From contig NZ_KQ948780.1 in the NCBI RefSeq assembly GCF_001514205.1, forward strand, positions 62,001 through 126,000: a stretch of 64,000 nucleotides of DNA. The letters run 5' to 3'. The notes below the pieces were generated by a model. That model worked only from the letters and a program-made list of their open reading frames with translations, had not been told where the DNA came from and did no database searches. Positions 14,483 to 23,106 of this stretch are shown piece after piece (the first letter of the stretch is position 1; the number at the start of each line of letters is the position of its first letter). The translations under genes and the position numbers were made by a program. Source of the DNA: Streptomyces griseoruber (GTDB taxonomy: Bacteria > Actinomycetota > Actinomycetes > Streptomycetales > Streptomycetaceae).

Positions 14483-17218
14483 ATGTCTCCCATCCCCCGC
14501 AGGTCCCTCCTCAAGGCGGCGGCCGTCGCCGGCGCCGCCGCGCAGTTCTCCTGGGCGCTCGGGACCAAGGACGCCGGGGCCGCGCCCCGGGCCGCGGCGG
14601 CCGACGCGGATCCGGTGCCCCTGGACTGGCTGGAGGACGGCGGTCTCGGCGCCGCCCCCGGCTCCACGCTCGGCGTGCCCTGGCCGATGGGCGCCTTCCA
14701 GGAGGACCAGACCTTCGCGCTGACGGATGCCGACGGCAAGGACGTCCCCGTCCAGTCCTGGCCGATCGCCTACTGGCCGGACGGCTCCCTCAAGTGGACC
14801 GCGCACGCCGTCAGCCAGGGCTCCGGCAAGCTCACCCTCGCCGCCGGCACCCCCGCCGCCCCCGGCAAGAAGGTCACCGTCGACAGGAGCGGCGGCACGG
14901 TCGACGTCTCCACCGGTGTCATCACGGTGAGGATCGGCAAGGACGGCGCCTCGATCGTCAAGTCCGTCAGGCGCGGCTCCACCGAGATCGCCAAGAACGG
15001 CCGGCTGGTCCTGATCCGCCAGCCCGAGATCGAGGACGAGGACCAGGGCACGGTCAGGACCGAGCGCTTCGAGGGCGCCATCGGCGAGGTCACCGTCGAG
15101 CAGGAGGGCCCGGTCCGCGCGGTCGTCCGTATCGACGGCAAGCACCGCAAGGGCAGCCGCAGCTGGCTCCCGTTCTCGATCCGCCTCTACTTCTACGCGG
15201 GCGCCGACTCCTTCCGCATGGTCCACACGATCACGTACGACGGCACCCAGGAGCCCGGCAAGGCCTCCGGCGACTTCATCCGCGGTCTCGGGGTGCGCTT
15301 CACCGTGCCGATGCGCGACGAGTCGTACGACCGCCACATCCGCATCGGCGGCGAGGGCACCGGTCTGCTGAGAGAGGCGGTCAAGGGCATCACCGGTCTG
15401 CGCCGCGACCCCGGCGCCGCCGTGCAGGCCGCCCAGTACGCGGGGGAGAAGCTGCCCGACCCCGCCACCTGGGACCAGCGGGTCACCACCCGTCTGCAGT
15501 ACATCCCCGAGTGGGGCGACTACACCCTCTCCCAGCTCTCCGCCGACGGCTTCACCCTGCGCAAGCGCACCAAGAAGGGGTACGGGTGGATCGGCGCCGG
15601 CGGCGGCAAGCGGGCCTCCGGCTTCGGGTACGTCGGCGGGGCGAGCGGCGGATTCTCCTTCGGGCTCAGGGACTTCTGGGAGCGGCACCCCTCCCAGCTC
15701 GACATCCGCGACGCGCACACCGATGCCGCCGAGGTCACCCTCTGGCTCTGGTCCCCCGAGGCCCAGCCCATGGACCTGCGCTTCTACCACGACGGCATGG
15801 GCCAGGACACCTTCCCCGAGCAGCTCGAAGGCCTCAACATCACCTACGAGGACTACGAGCCGGAATTCGGCACCCCCTACGGGATCGCCCGTACCTCCGA
15901 ACTGCTGTTCTGGGCCCATGAGTCGACGCCGACGCCCGCGCGGCTCGCCGAACAGGTCGAGGCCGTACGGGTCCTCCCGCAGCTGGCCGCCCCGCCCCGG
16001 CAGCTCATCAAGGCGAAGGTCTTCGGCCCGGGCCTGTACTCCGAACCCGACCGCTCCACCCCCGCCAAGGCGAAGATCGAGGACCACCTCGACTTCCTCT
16101 TCACCTACTACAAGGACCAGGTGGAGCAGCGCCGCTGGTACGGCTTCTGGGACTACGGCGACATCATGCACACCTACGACACGGTCCGCCACCAGTGGCG
16201 GTACGACATCGGCGGCTACGCCTGGGACAACTCCGAGCTGTCCCCGGACCTCTGGCTCTGGTTCGCGTATCTGCGCTCGGGCCGTGCGGACATCTTCCGC
16301 TTCGCCGAGGCGATGACCCGGCACACCGGCGAGGTGGACGTCTACCACATCGGCCAGTGGGCGGGCCTGGGCACCCGGCACGGCGTCCAGCACTACGCCG
16401 ACAGCGCCAAGCAGCAGCGCATCGCCAACACCACCTACCGCCGCTACTACTACTTCCTCACGGCGGACGAACGCGTCGGCGACCTCATGCACGCCAACGT
16501 CGACTCCGACGAGACGTTCCTCGCCCTGGACCCGCTGCGCAAGATCCGCACCGAGCCGTACACCCCCGACCGGCACGCCCTGTCGATCGGCTTCGGCACC
16601 GACTGGAGCGGTCTGGTCTCGGCGTGGCTCACGGAGTGGGAGCGCAAGGGCCCCAAGTGGGAGAAGGCCAGGGCGCGCGTGCTGTCGACGATGGAGACGA
16701 TCGCCGCCCAGCCCAACGGCTTCGTCCAGGGCAGCGGCCTGTACGACCTCGACACCGGGAAGTTCGCCGTGGCCACCACCCCGGTCGTCGGCGTCTCCCA
16801 CCTGTCCGCCGTCTTCGGCCTCAACGAACTCTGCGCGGAGCTGATCCACCTGGTCGACATGCCGGCCTTCGACGCGGCCTACTTCGACTACTGCCGCTAC
16901 TTCAACGCCACCAAGGCCGAGCAGGCGGCGCGCTACGGCTCCCACTTCGGCACCCTGCTGCTGTTCCAGGGCCACTCCCGCCTCGACGCGTACGCCGCCG
17001 TACAGACCGGCGACGAGAAGCTCGCCAAGCGGGCCTGGACGAAGTTCTACAGCTCCGACGGCTACACCGAGTCCTCGCCGTGGAAGACGGAACCGGTGAG
17101 CGGCCCCGCCGCCCTGGTCGCGGGCAGCGAGGCCGCCTGGGTGTCCACCAACGACACCGCTCTCTACGGCCTCGCCGCCATCGAGAACCTGGCCCTCCTC
17201 GGCGACAAGATGCCGTAA
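14483..17218 (+). CDS. Secreted YetA/PL26-like exo-rhamnogalacturonan lyase family protein
   Basis: 911 aa. Strong RBS (GGAAAGGAAAG). A Tat signal peptide occupies about residues 1-35 (PRRSLLKAAAVAGAAA, with an AAPRA-type cleavage region). The mature N terminus (PLDWLEDGGLG, GVPWPMGAF, SWPIAYWPDGSLKW) matches the first barrel domain of the PcRGLX/YetA-like family. Aromatic- and His-rich segments further on (RRWYGFWDYGDIMHTYD, DIGGYAWDNSE, HIGQWAGLGTRHGVQHY) suit an (alpha/alpha)-toroid polysaccharide lyase. It would release disaccharides from rhamnogalacturonan I outside the cell for the adjacent transporter. Family membership is fairly secure; the exact substrate is inferred. Confidence 0.75.
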   Translation: MSPIPRRSLLKAAAVAGAAAQFSWALGTKDAGAAPRAAAADADPVPLDWLEDGGLGAAPGSTLGVPWPMGAFQEDQTFALTDADGKDVPVQSWPIAYWPDGSLKWTAHAVSQGSGKLTLAAGTPAAPGKKVTVDRSGGTVDVSTGVITVRIGKDGASIVKSVRRGSTEIAKNGRLVLIRQPEIEDEDQGTVRTERFEGAIGEVTVEQEGPVRAVVRIDGKHRKGSRSWLPFSIRLYFYAGADSFRMVHTITYDGTQEPGKASGDFIRGLGVRFTVPMRDESYDRHIRIGGEGTGLLREAVKGITGLRRDPGAAVQAAQYAGEKLPDPATWDQRVTTRLQYIPEWGDYTLSQLSADGFTLRKRTKKGYGWIGAGGGKRASGFGYVGGASGGFSFGLRDFWERHPSQLDIRDAHTDAAEVTLWLWSPEAQPMDLRFYHDGMGQDTFPEQLEGLNITYEDYEPEFGTPYGIARTSELLFWAHESTPTPARLAEQVEAVRVLPQLAAPPRQLIKAKVFGPGLYSEPDRSTPAKAKIEDHLDFLFTYYKDQVEQRRWYGFWDYGDIMHTYDTVRHQWRYDIGGYAWDNSELSPDLWLWFAYLRSGRADIFRFAEAMTRHTGEVDVYHIGQWAGLGTRHGVQHYADSAKQQRIANTTYRRYYYFLTADERVGDLMHANVDSDETFLALDPLRKIRTEPYTPDRHALSIGFGTDWSGLVSAWLTEWERKGPKWEKARARVLSTMETIAAQPNGFVQGSGLYDLDTGKFAVATTPVVGVSHLSAVFGLNELCAELIHLVDMPAFDAAYFDYCRYFNATKAEQAARYGSHFGTLLLFQGHSRLDAYAAVQTGDEKLAKRAWTKFYSSDGYTESSPWKTEPVSGPAALVAGSEAAWVSTNDTALYGLAAIENLALLGDKMP

Positions 17219-17225
17219 CCGGCGG

Positions 17226-19574
17226 TCAGTTCATCCGCCCCAGGACCTCCCGCACCTTCCGGACGTCCCGCAGCCGCTGCTCGTACGTCGCCCCGAGCGC
17301 GAGCAGCAGCAGTCCGGCGAGGGCGGGAGGCACCCAGCGGGGGAGCGCGTCGGCGGCCTGGACCAGGTACGGGGCGAGTTCGTGCAGCGCGTCCACGACG
17401 AGCACCGCGCCGCCCAGCACCAGGAGCGACTGGAGCCGGTGCCGGGCCCCCAGCAGGGTGACCAGCAGCGCGGCCGCGCCCAGCAGCAGGGGGCGGGTCC
17501 ACTCCGGGTCGCCCCAGGTCGCGGCCAGGCTCGGCAGGAGGGTGGCGGCGAGCCCGGGGCCGTACGCCGTCCAGGACGAGGACCGCGGGTCACGGCGCCG
17601 GCGCACCACCCCCACCAGCAGTGCGGGGACGGTGACCGGCAGGGTGTACGCCTCCGGGACGCCAACCTGCCAGGCCGCCAGCCGCACCCAGGAGGCCAGC
17701 ACGAACAGGACGACGGCCGCGTGGCCGACCCGGCGCCGGTCCGGACGTACGGCCGTGCCCGCGGTGATCACCGCGCACAGGGACAGCACCAGGGCGAGCA
17801 GGGGCAGGTCGGGGAGCGCGAGACCGACGGCGACCAGGCCCGCGACGGCACCCGTGATCTCCACCGCGAGCGTGCCGGCGGGGTCGGCGATCCGGGGCGC
17901 GAGCAGGGCCGCCGCCACCGGGACCACCAGGACCAGCAGGGCGATGTGCTCCGGCCGCCAGCCGGCCGAGGCGCCCACCGCGCAGGCCAGCGCCGTGGCA
18001 TGGCCGAGGGAGGCGGCGGCCGGCACCGGGGCGGCCCGTCCGCGCAGGGCGGCCGCCGCGAACACGGCGGTCAGCGAGGCCAGGACGGTCAGGGTGGCCG
18101 GCTCGGCGGCCAGGGAGAGGAGGCCGAGGCTGAGCGAGGTCGCCACGGCGAGACCGGCCGCCGACGGCGTGCCGCGCCACAGCAGTGCCGTCACCAGCAG
18201 CCCGAGCAGTGACAGGCCCGCCGCATAGGGCAGTTCGAGCGCGGCCGGGAGGGCGACCGCCGCCGCCCAGGCCGGCCCGAGCGCGTACGGACGCCACCGC
18301 GCGTCGCCGCGGACCGCGAGCAGCGCGGCGACCACGACGAGGACCAGGGGAGCGGTGGCCGAGTGCGGCGGCCAGAACGCGTCGACCGTCACCGCCGCCC
18401 GCGCGTCCTCGGGCGCTCCCGCCCAGACACGGCCCAGCCACACCGTCGGCCCCAGCAGCGCGACACCCGCCGCGGGCAGCGCCCACAGCACGGCGCCGCC
18501 CTGCACGGCGTACGAGGCCAGAGTGAGCCCCCGGCGGACCGGCGCCGTGCCCCGCGCGACCGCGAGCAGCGCGATCCCGCAGGCCAGACACGCGGGCACG
18601 ACCCAGGCACCGGGCAGCGACACCCGCAGCACACCGCCGGCCCCGGCGACCGCGCACAGCCCGGCCGCCAGCGCCGTACCCGTGGCGAGCGCGGTGTGCG
18701 GCGTGAACCGCGCGACCCCCAGGGCGATCGCCGCCGCGAGAAGGAGGAGCCCCGCCGCACGGGCGGCGGCGCCCGGACCGGACGCGTCCAGCGAGAGCAC
18801 CACGGACGCGAGCACGCCGAGGCCGCCCACGGTGAACGCGCACACCAGGGCGACCGGCCGGAGGGGCCGCCCGGACACCCGGAGCGCGACCACGGCGTCG
18901 CCCGCCGCCGTCAGCAGCAGCGCGGCCGTCACCGCGTACGGCCCGCCGTCCGCTGCCACCACCCAGAGCGGCAGCGGGAGTTGGCCGGCCAGCAGGGCGG
19001 CCGGGCGGGGCAGCCGCAGCTCGTCGAGAGCCATGCCGTACGCCGCCCAGAGCGCCGCCAGCACCGTCGACGCGAGAGCCGTGTACGTCACGCCGTCCGC
19101 CCCCGCGAACGCGGCCTCGTACAGGGCGTAGGCGTCCAGGACCGTGAGGGCGAGGCCCAGCCCCGCGACCGACTCGGCGGTCGAGCGCAGCCCGCGCCGC
19201 AGCAGCGCCACCGGCGCGCCGAGCACGGCCAGCGTGACCCCGCCCAGCACCAGGGAGCGGCCCGTGATGCCCAGATGACCCCAGCTGACCAGGGTGAACA
19301 CCATCGCCGCCACGGTGAGCAGCACACCGCCGAGCAGCAGCAGGACGTTCTGTACACCGGGTGCGGTGGCCTCCGGCCGAGAAGAGGGGGGCGGCGGCGC
19401 GGGCAGGGGCCGTACCGGCTGGAGAACGGAGACCAGCCAGGCCCGTCGGGCCAGCAACTGGGCGCGCCGGGCGTCCAGTCGGTACAGCTCGGCATCGAGG
19501 ATCCGCAGTTCCTCGGCCGGGGGCGGAAGGGACGTCATGCCAGGAGTGTGGGGCGCGTCACTTTCGTACGGCAT
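17226..19574 (-). CDS. Large polytopic membrane protein, SCO7613-C-domain type
   Basis: 782 aa. A short N-terminal helix (ELRILDAELYRLDARRAQLLARRAWL, coiled-coil-like) and a Pro-rich linker are followed by roughly 20 or more predicted transmembrane helices, almost all Leu/Ala/Val/Gly. The C terminus is basic (ATYEQRLRDVRKVREVLGRMN). It resembles the actinobacterial SCO7613 C-terminal-domain membrane proteins, whose function is unknown. The start is uncertain: ATG 19574 or ATG 19538, neither with a good RBS. It converges on the PL26-like gene with a 7-bp gap and no hairpin. Confidence 0.72.
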   Translation of the reverse strand: MPYESDAPHTPGMTSLPPPAEELRILDAELYRLDARRAQLLARRAWLVSVLQPVRPLPAPPPPSSRPEATAPGVQNVLLLLGGVLLTVAAMVFTLVSWGHLGITGRSLVLGGVTLAVLGAPVALLRRGLRSTAESVAGLGLALTVLDAYALYEAAFAGADGVTYTALASTVLAALWAAYGMALDELRLPRPAALLAGQLPLPLWVVAADGGPYAVTAALLLTAAGDAVVALRVSGRPLRPVALVCAFTVGGLGVLASVVLSLDASGPGAAARAAGLLLLAAAIALGVARFTPHTALATGTALAAGLCAVAGAGGVLRVSLPGAWVVPACLACGIALLAVARGTAPVRRGLTLASYAVQGGAVLWALPAAGVALLGPTVWLGRVWAGAPEDARAAVTVDAFWPPHSATAPLVLVVVAALLAVRGDARWRPYALGPAWAAAVALPAALELPYAAGLSLLGLLVTALLWRGTPSAAGLAVATSLSLGLLSLAAEPATLTVLASLTAVFAAAALRGRAAPVPAAASLGHATALACAVGASAGWRPEHIALLVLVVPVAAALLAPRIADPAGTLAVEITGAVAGLVAVGLALPDLPLLALVLSLCAVITAGTAVRPDRRRVGHAAVVLFVLASWVRLAAWQVGVPEAYTLPVTVPALLVGVVRRRRDPRSSSWTAYGPGLAATLLPSLAATWGDPEWTRPLLLGAAALLVTLLGARHRLQSLLVLGGAVLVVDALHELAPYLVQAADALPRWVPPALAGLLLLALGATYEQRLRDVRKVREVLGRMN

Positions 19575-19640
19575 GCGTACGGGTACTCAGAACGTACTCA
19601 AATGCCGTCGGGCGGACCCCCGTACCGGCACACTCGGCCC

Positions 19641-20087
19641 ATGGACTGGACGCACTACCGCTTCCTCAGCCGGTGGGCCCTGCCCGCGCCGCCCGCCGTC
19701 GTCTACGCCGCGCTGGAGCGGGCCGAGGACTATCCGCGCTGGTGGCGCCAGGTCCGCGAGGTGAACCGGCTCGACGACACCACCGGGATCATCCGCATCC
19801 GCTCACTGCTGCCGCACGACATCACGTTCACCGCGCGCGAGACGCGCCGCGATCCGACGGCGGGCGTCCTGGAGATCGCGATGTCCGGCGACATCGAGGG
19901 CTGGGCCCGCTGGACGCTCACCGCCGACGGCCCCGGCACCCTCGCCCGCTACGAGCAGGTGGTCGAGGTGCGCAAGCCGCTGCTCAGACGGTTCGCCGTG
20001 CCCGGGCGCCCGCTGTTCCGGGCCAATCACCGGCTGATGATGCGGGCCGGGCGGCGCGGACTGGCCGCCCGTCTGGAAGCGGTTTGA
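19641..20087 (+). CDS. SRPBCC (START-like) ligand-binding protein
   Basis: 148 aa. The polyketide cyclase/START-like fold is shown by APPAVVYAALERAEDYPRWW near the N terminus, central beta strands with alternating hydrophobics, and a C-terminal helix (RANHRLMMRAGRRGLAARL). The ligand is unknown. The ATG at 19641 lacks a Shine-Dalgarno sequence. The stop codon overlaps the -35 element of the following tRNA promoter. Confidence 0.8.
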   Translation: MDWTHYRFLSRWALPAPPAVVYAALERAEDYPRWWRQVREVNRLDDTTGIIRIRSLLPHDITFTARETRRDPTAGVLEIAMSGDIEGWARWTLTADGPGTLARYEQVVEVRKPLLRRFAVPGRPLFRANHRLMMRAGRRGLAARLEAV

Positions 20088-20113
20088 AGGAAGCGTGCGG
20101 GGACCTGTATTGT
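20084..20113 (+). promoter_or_regulatory. Promoter of tRNA-Val(CAC) copy 2
   Basis: TTGAAG (20084-20089) and TATTGT (20108-20113) are separated by exactly 18 bp, with the tRNA starting 14 nt after the -10. The -35 overlaps the stop codon of the SRPBCC gene. Confidence 0.7.
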
Positions 20114-20126
20114 TCAGTGCGTTCCC

Positions 20127-20198
20127 GGGCGATTAGCTCAGTGGGAGAGCGCTTCGTTCACACCGAAGAGGTCACTGGTTCGAACCCAGTATCGCCCA
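20127..20198 (+). tRNA. tRNA-Val(CAC), copy 2
   Basis: Identical over all 72 nt to the copy at 9487-9558: acceptor GGGCGAT/ATCGCCC, anticodon CAC, CCA not encoded. Confidence 0.94.
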
Positions 20199-20203
20199 CC
20201 GGG

Positions 20204-20238
20204 AAAAAGCCGGTCCGCATACCGCGGGCCGGCTTTTT
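20204..20238. terminator. Hairpin terminator with A/T ends
   Basis: AAAAAGCCGGTCCGC pairs with GCGGGCCGGCTTTTT, with a single G-T pair. The A5/T5 ends make it a U-tract terminator in both directions, serving tRNA-Val and the convergent exonuclease gene. Confidence 0.85.
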
Positions 20239-20253
20239 GCGTGCCGGTCCCGG

Positions 20254-20979
20254 CTAGGCCGCCGCCGACAGTTCCGGGCGGACCGGCCAGGACGTGTCCA
20301 CCGTCTCCGGGTTGCCGCTGCGCGCGAACCACGCCTGCAGGCCGCGCGCCTGCGCCGCGAACCACGTCGTCTGGAGCGCGTGCAGCTCGGCGGGGGAGAG
20401 CCGCTCCAGTCGCGCCGAGAAGCGCCGGCCCACGGCCCGCACGACCTCCAGCGCGGCCAGCGCGTCCGCCGCCGCGTCATGCGCGTCGGCCAGCGACACG
20501 CCGTAGTGCCCGCACAGGTCGGTCAGTGTGCGCCGGCCCTTGCGGTAGCGGTCCAGATGCTTGTCCAGCACCCGGGGGTCCAGCACCCGCAGCGGCGCCG
20601 GTTCCAGCCAGTGACCCAGCGAAGAGGCCCGGTGCCGGCGCAGCTCGCGGTCCAGCAGGGTCAGATCGAACGGCGCGTTCATCACGACCAACGGCCGTCC
20701 CGCCGCCGCCTGTTCGGCGAGCAGCTCGGCTATCTCGAACATCACCGGCGCCGGCCAGCGGCCGTTGCGCTGGAGATGGTCGTCCGTCAGCCCGTGCACC
20801 GCCGTCGCCTCGGCGGGCACCGGCACGCCCGGGTTCACCAGCCAGCGGCTCACCCGCGGCCGTACCCCCGGCGCGTCCTGGACGACGAGGGCGGCCGACA
20901 CTATCCGGTCGGCCTCCACGTCGACGCCCGTCGTCTCCGTGTCGAAAGCGGCCAGCGGGCCCTCGTACCAGTACGACAT
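20254..20979 (-). CDS. DEDDh-family 3'-5' exonuclease
   Basis: 241 aa. The metal-binding residues of the DnaQ/epsilon family are present: D13 and E15 in FDTETTG, D105 in NAPFD, and H167 and D172 in AHDAAAD, i.e. the DEDDh arrangement. It is a stand-alone exonuclease with no polymerase or UvrC-like part. It could act in DNA repair or RNA trimming; the sequence does not say which. A GAGGGG element lies 10 nt before the ATG at 20979. Confidence 0.88.
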   Translation of the reverse strand: MSYWYEGPLAAFDTETTGVDVEADRIVSAALVVQDAPGVRPRVSRWLVNPGVPVPAEATAVHGLTDDHLQRNGRWPAPVMFEIAELLAEQAAAGRPLVVMNAPFDLTLLDRELRRHRASSLGHWLEPAPLRVLDPRVLDKHLDRYRKGRRTLTDLCGHYGVSLADAHDAAADALAALEVVRAVGRRFSARLERLSPAELHALQTTWFAAQARGLQAWFARSGNPETVDTSWPVRPELSAAA

Positions 20980-21194
20980 ACCAACACAACCCCTCGTTCA
21001 CCCACGGCAGCTGACGCACCGTCTTCTGCCCGTTTGGTGATACCCGGGCTGTTTGCGCCGTACGCCGGAAGGACACAACAGGAGTACGGGTCTTTGCAGT
21101 TCAGCGGCCCGCGGCGGGATTCTCACCGAGGTTCACTCGGCATTTCGTTCGGCCCGGTTCCGGGCATCTCACTTGTCGTGGAAGGCAGTTGGTC

Positions 21195-21761
21195 ATGGCG
21201 ATAGCGCAGCCCGAGCGGGGCGGGCTGCTGCCCGAACAGACGGGCCCCCATCGCGGCACACTCGCCACCACCGCCTGCATGGAGACACTGCAGGTCGGGT
21301 ACTTGCACGCGGTCGCGGCGGCCGCGGGCTGCTCGCTGTCCCAGCCGTTCCCGGACAACGGCATCGACTGGCACGTCAGTCACAGCGCACCCGGGCACAC
21401 CGTGGACGACGAGGTCACCATCAAGGTGCAGCTCAAGGCCACCTACCAGATACCGCCCGGTCCGCCGGGCCGGTTCTTCTCCTTCACCCTCGACAACGAC
21501 CACCTGCGCAAGCTCGCCCGCACCCCGGTGTCGGTGCACAAGATCCTGGTCGTGATGATCGTCCCCCGCTCGCAGGACCAGTGGCTGCGCGCCGGACACG
21601 ACCGCCTCGACCTGCGGCACTGCTGCTACTGGGTCAATCTGGCCGGCCACCCGATCACCGGGCGGACCCGGACCACCGTGCGGATACCGACCTCACGCAT
21701 CTTCGACGACCGGGCCCTGTGCGAGATCATGACGCGGGTCGGGACGGGAGGCAGACCATGA
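21195..21761 (+). CDS. DUF4365 protein, possible PD-(D/E)xK-like nuclease fold
   Basis: 188 aa. The DUF4365 pattern is visible: an N-terminal helix (LQVGYLHAVAAAAGCS), NGIDWHVSH, then DDEVTIKVQLKATY. The spacing of the Asp in GIDW and the QLK triad resembles the D...(E/Q)xK core of restriction-endonuclease-like folds, so a nucleic-acid-related role is possible but unproven. GGAAGG lies 9 nt before the ATG at 21195. It overlaps the next gene by 4 nt (ATGA), so the two probably work together. Confidence 0.72.
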   Translation: MAIAQPERGGLLPEQTGPHRGTLATTACMETLQVGYLHAVAAAAGCSLSQPFPDNGIDWHVSHSAPGHTVDDEVTIKVQLKATYQIPPGPPGRFFSFTLDNDHLRKLARTPVSVHKILVVMIVPRSQDQWLRAGHDRLDLRHCCYWVNLAGHPITGRTRTTVRIPTSRIFDDRALCEIMTRVGTGGRP

Positions 21762-22984
21762 CCCACCGGCCCCTCGACGAGCCCCTGAGGGCGGTACGGC
21801 CGCACCCCGAGCTCTGCTGGGACCGGGCCCCCGAGCCCGGCGAGGTCGACCCGGCCGTCCTCGGCGCCCTGCTGCGCCGGCACGGCTGGCAGCGGCGGGG
21901 CGGCGCCGCCGGACGCTACGGCCGCTGGACCCCACCCGGGCCCGGTGCGGGCGGCACGAGTCTCCTCGTGCCCGAGAGCCGGGCCTTCCCCGACAGCGAC
22001 GACCTGCTCGGCGAGGCGCTCCAGGCGCTCGCCCGCAGCGGCACGCCCTCCGCGCGCGAGGTGCTCGTCGGGCTCGCCGTACCCAGCGACGAGATCCGCT
22101 GGTGGCGCGACACCCCGCACGGGCCCGCCGGGGCCGCGCCCTGGACCGTCGAGGAACAGCTGCGCGGCGCCGCCCGCCAGATGCTCCTGGCCGGCGCGCT
22201 CGCCACCCGCGCGCGGGCCGGCTACTACGGCGCCCGGCACCGCAGGGCCGCCTCCGCCCTGCTCGACCAGGTCCTGGTCGGCTCCGGGGCCGGCGGCCGC
22301 CGGCTGACCGCCTTCGTGCCGGCCGGATCGATCCGCCCCCTCGCCGTCCGCCTCCACCAGGCCCTCTACGCGGTCCGCGAGGCCATCGACTACCAGCGGG
22401 CCACCGGCGGCATGGACGCCTTCGACGGCGCCGTGGAGGCCGGCGCCAGCCGGGAGCTCACCGACGCCCTGATCGCCCTCGTCCGCGGCACCGAGGGCGC
22501 CCGCGTCGCGGTGGAATGGTCCCCCGCGGCGGGAGTGCCCGAGGACTGCGCCGCCACGAACGAGCCCGTCGAGTTCTCGCCCGGCGACCTGCCCGTGCTG
22601 CGCGAGGCCGGCGCCCGCTATCTGCGCGAGGAACCCGCCGTGTCCGTGCGCATCACCGGCACCGTCGTCCGGCTGCGCAGGTCGGGGCCGCGCGGAGAGG
22701 GCAGCGTACGGCTGCGGGTGCTGGCCGGCGCCGAGATCCCCCACGTCCGGATCACCCTGGACGAGGAGGACTACCGCACCGCCGGGCAGGCCCACCTCGT
22801 CGGTCTGCCGGTGCGGGTGCAGGGGCGGCTGGAGAGCAGGGGCGGCTTCCGCAGGCTCACCGGCGCCTGCGGGGTCGTACCCGTCCAGGTCGACGACGCC
22901 GAGCGGGACCGGCTGATGAAGTCGCTCCAGGAACATCTCGACTTCTTCGAGGAGGCCTGCGGCGGGGAGTACGACGGGGACTGA
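21758..22984 (+). CDS. Uncharacterised 408-aa partner of the DUF4365 protein
   Basis: No family recognised. Residues about 1-80 are basic and Pro/Gly-rich, and the middle third is helical (EEQLRGAARQMLLAGALATRA, HQALYAVREAIDYQRA). The C-terminal 110 residues read as a small beta barrel (VSVRITGTVVRLRR ... VRLRVLAG ... VRVQGRLESRGGFRRL), similar in layout to an OB fold. It ends in an acidic helix (FFEEACGGEYDGD). No signal peptide or membrane helix. Translational coupling to the DUF4365 gene is the only functional clue. A nucleic-acid-binding role would fit but is inference. Confidence 0.65.
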   Translation: MTHRPLDEPLRAVRPHPELCWDRAPEPGEVDPAVLGALLRRHGWQRRGGAAGRYGRWTPPGPGAGGTSLLVPESRAFPDSDDLLGEALQALARSGTPSAREVLVGLAVPSDEIRWWRDTPHGPAGAAPWTVEEQLRGAARQMLLAGALATRARAGYYGARHRRAASALLDQVLVGSGAGGRRLTAFVPAGSIRPLAVRLHQALYAVREAIDYQRATGGMDAFDGAVEAGASRELTDALIALVRGTEGARVAVEWSPAAGVPEDCAATNEPVEFSPGDLPVLREAGARYLREEPAVSVRITGTVVRLRRSGPRGEGSVRLRVLAGAEIPHVRITLDEEDYRTAGQAHLVGLPVRVQGRLESRGGFRRLTGACGVVPVQVDDAERDRLMKSLQEHLDFFEEACGGEYDGD

Positions 22985-23041
22985 GGCGCTGCGGGGCCGC
23001 AGGGGACGGGACAGATTTCGCGGTCGGCGGGTGCGGGTCGG

Positions 23042-23047
23042 TACGAT
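23042..23047 (+). promoter_or_regulatory. -10 element of thrS
   Basis: TACGAT, about 53 nt before the first in-frame RBS-linked start of thrS. No T-box-like leader fits in so short a 5' UTR. Confidence 0.4.
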
Positions 23048-23106
23048 CCCCTATTGCGCGCGCTCCCGGTATGGCGCCGCACCCCACCTTCAGTCAGGAG
23101 AGACCG

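Noticed and set aside
13916..16975. 1019-aa antisense ORF across the PL26-like gene
   Set aside because: Gly/Val/Glu/Arg composition typical of the complement of a high-GC coding strand; no RBS, no domain, and the sense gene is convincing.
23041..23106. T-box riboswitch upstream of thrS
   Set aside because: The predicted leader is only about 53 nt, too short for a T-box, and no specifier loop or T-box core sequence is seen.
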